Source of the DNA: Streptomyces flavidovirens DSM 40150
Lineage (GTDB): Bacteria > Actinomycetota > Actinomycetes > Streptomycetales > Streptomycetaceae
DNA: 64,000 nucleotides
Direction: 5' to 3'
NCBI RefSeq assembly: GCF_000429085.1
Contig: NZ_AUBE01000005.1
Location: 356,291 to 420,290 of the forward strand
Made by a program: the position numbers and the translations under genes. Below are positions 63,660-64,000 of the stretch, piece by piece; position 1 is the first letter of the stretch; every line of letters begins with the position of its first letter. The notes below the pieces were generated by a model. The model was not told the origin of the DNA. It ran no database searches and worked only from the letters and a program-made list of their open reading frames with translations.

Positions 63660-64000
63660 CTATTGCCGCTGGTCAAAGGCTTGTTTTCGAGTGTAGCGAG
63701 CTGACTGTCCGCCATGTTGCCGGAGTTCGTGATGCGGGGTGCGGCGTTGGTAGTGACAGCGTTCGGCGGTGGCCTGGTGGCTGCGCCGGAAGCGGGACCA
63801 TCTCAGGGCGTGCTGTGTGCGCTGACGGTGACCTGTTCCAGGGCGGCAAGCTGCCATGAGCTTGCGGATCTCCGCCAGGCTGAGCGGGACGAGGAAAGAT
63901 CCGTTTCTGCGGCCCCCCTTTCAGTGATGCTGGCGGCAGCCATGGCGGCGAGGAAGGCGTGAGCGAGCATCGCGAGGGTGATGTGCCGGTACCAGCCCGG
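63660..64000 (-). mobile_element. IS701-like transposase, 3' part (frameshifted; runs off the window)
   Basis: From the right edge the minus strand reads GWYRHITLAMLAHAFLAAMA, then GAAETDL, and in another frame LVPLSLAEIRKLMAACRPGT followed by HALRWSRFRRSHQATAERCH and a stop at 63660. These are the last ~110 residues of an IS701-like transposase, with at least one frameshift near 63890. The start and the other IS end lie outside. CTCCAGTTGCACTTTG at ~63645 may mark the right end of the element. Confidence 0.7.

Noticed and set aside
63714..63962. 82-codon plus-strand frame near the right edge
   Set aside because: Antisense to the transposase remnant and without a ribosome site.

Overview
The window is high-GC DNA with strong GC bias at third codon positions. 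GTG and TTG starts behind AGGAGG-type ribosome sites, many four-base stop/start overlaps, FhuF, DmdR/IdeR-type iron boxes, HisKA_3/NarL two-component genes and DUF5709 all point to Streptomyces or a very close actinomycete. No rRNA, tRNA or CRISPR array was found. The dense mix of secreted proteins, specialised metabolism, transposase remnants and decayed genes fits an accessory, arm-like part of the chromosome.

Layout. 1-4.7 kb: the end of a cytochrome P450, a class I terpene synthase, an ABC exporter preceded by a previously uncalled 57-codon ORF that is translationally coupled to it, and a divergent TetR gene with a perfect 11-bp inverted repeat. 4.8-12 kb: SGNH hydrolase, DHA2 efflux pump, secreted alpha/beta hydrolase, membrane acyltransferase and a two-component system; the last four genes form an overlapping run. 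12-16 kb: TetR and NCS1 permease genes diverging from a perfect 19-bp inverted repeat, then a YtcJ-type amidohydrolase. 16-20.5 kb: CorA, a MurE-like ligase with a possible leader peptide and attenuator, an FN3 protein and DUF4331. 20.6-22.2 kb: a rifampicin monooxygenase (rox) preceded by a rifamycin-associated-element-like motif. 22.2-25.6 kb: a quinate/dehydroshikimate operon (aroQ, QsuB-like enzyme, TetR) whose shikimate dehydrogenase gene survives only as a broken remnant. 26-32 kb: a large secreted glycosidase/phosphoesterase and the dhaKLM dihydroxyacetone phosphotransferase operon.

32-39.8 kb is a decay zone: remnants of a TipAS-type regulator, an FG-GAP protein, an IS5-type transposase and a VOC protein, plus a frameshifted alpha/beta hydrolase. 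Intact genes among them encode a SUKH protein, an FG-GAP secreted protein, an NPP1/NLP-family secreted protein and an isochorismatase-like protein.

39.8-52.2 kb is the most striking block. A ferric-siderophore reductase (FhuF) gene diverges from a nine-gene unit that encodes a ferric-siderophore ABC transporter and then ATP-grasp ligase, NIS synthetase, MFS exporter, NIS synthetase and PLP decarboxylase. The last five follow the order of pvsABCDE for vibrioferrin in Vibrio. Both directions carry a 19-bp iron box, so uptake, reduction, synthesis and export are probably repressed together when iron is plentiful. A catalase gene follows.

54-64 kb: SRPBCC and ANTAR proteins, an SDR gene broken by a 23-bp duplication, an MFS pump, two secreted proteins (one NlpC/P60), an XRE-nSTAND-WD40 protein apparently missing its Walker B region, the facing halves of a decayed MFS gene and an AraC gene at one deletion point, a zinc-independent L31 protein, two small acidic proteins, and the 3' end of an IS701-like transposase at the right edge.
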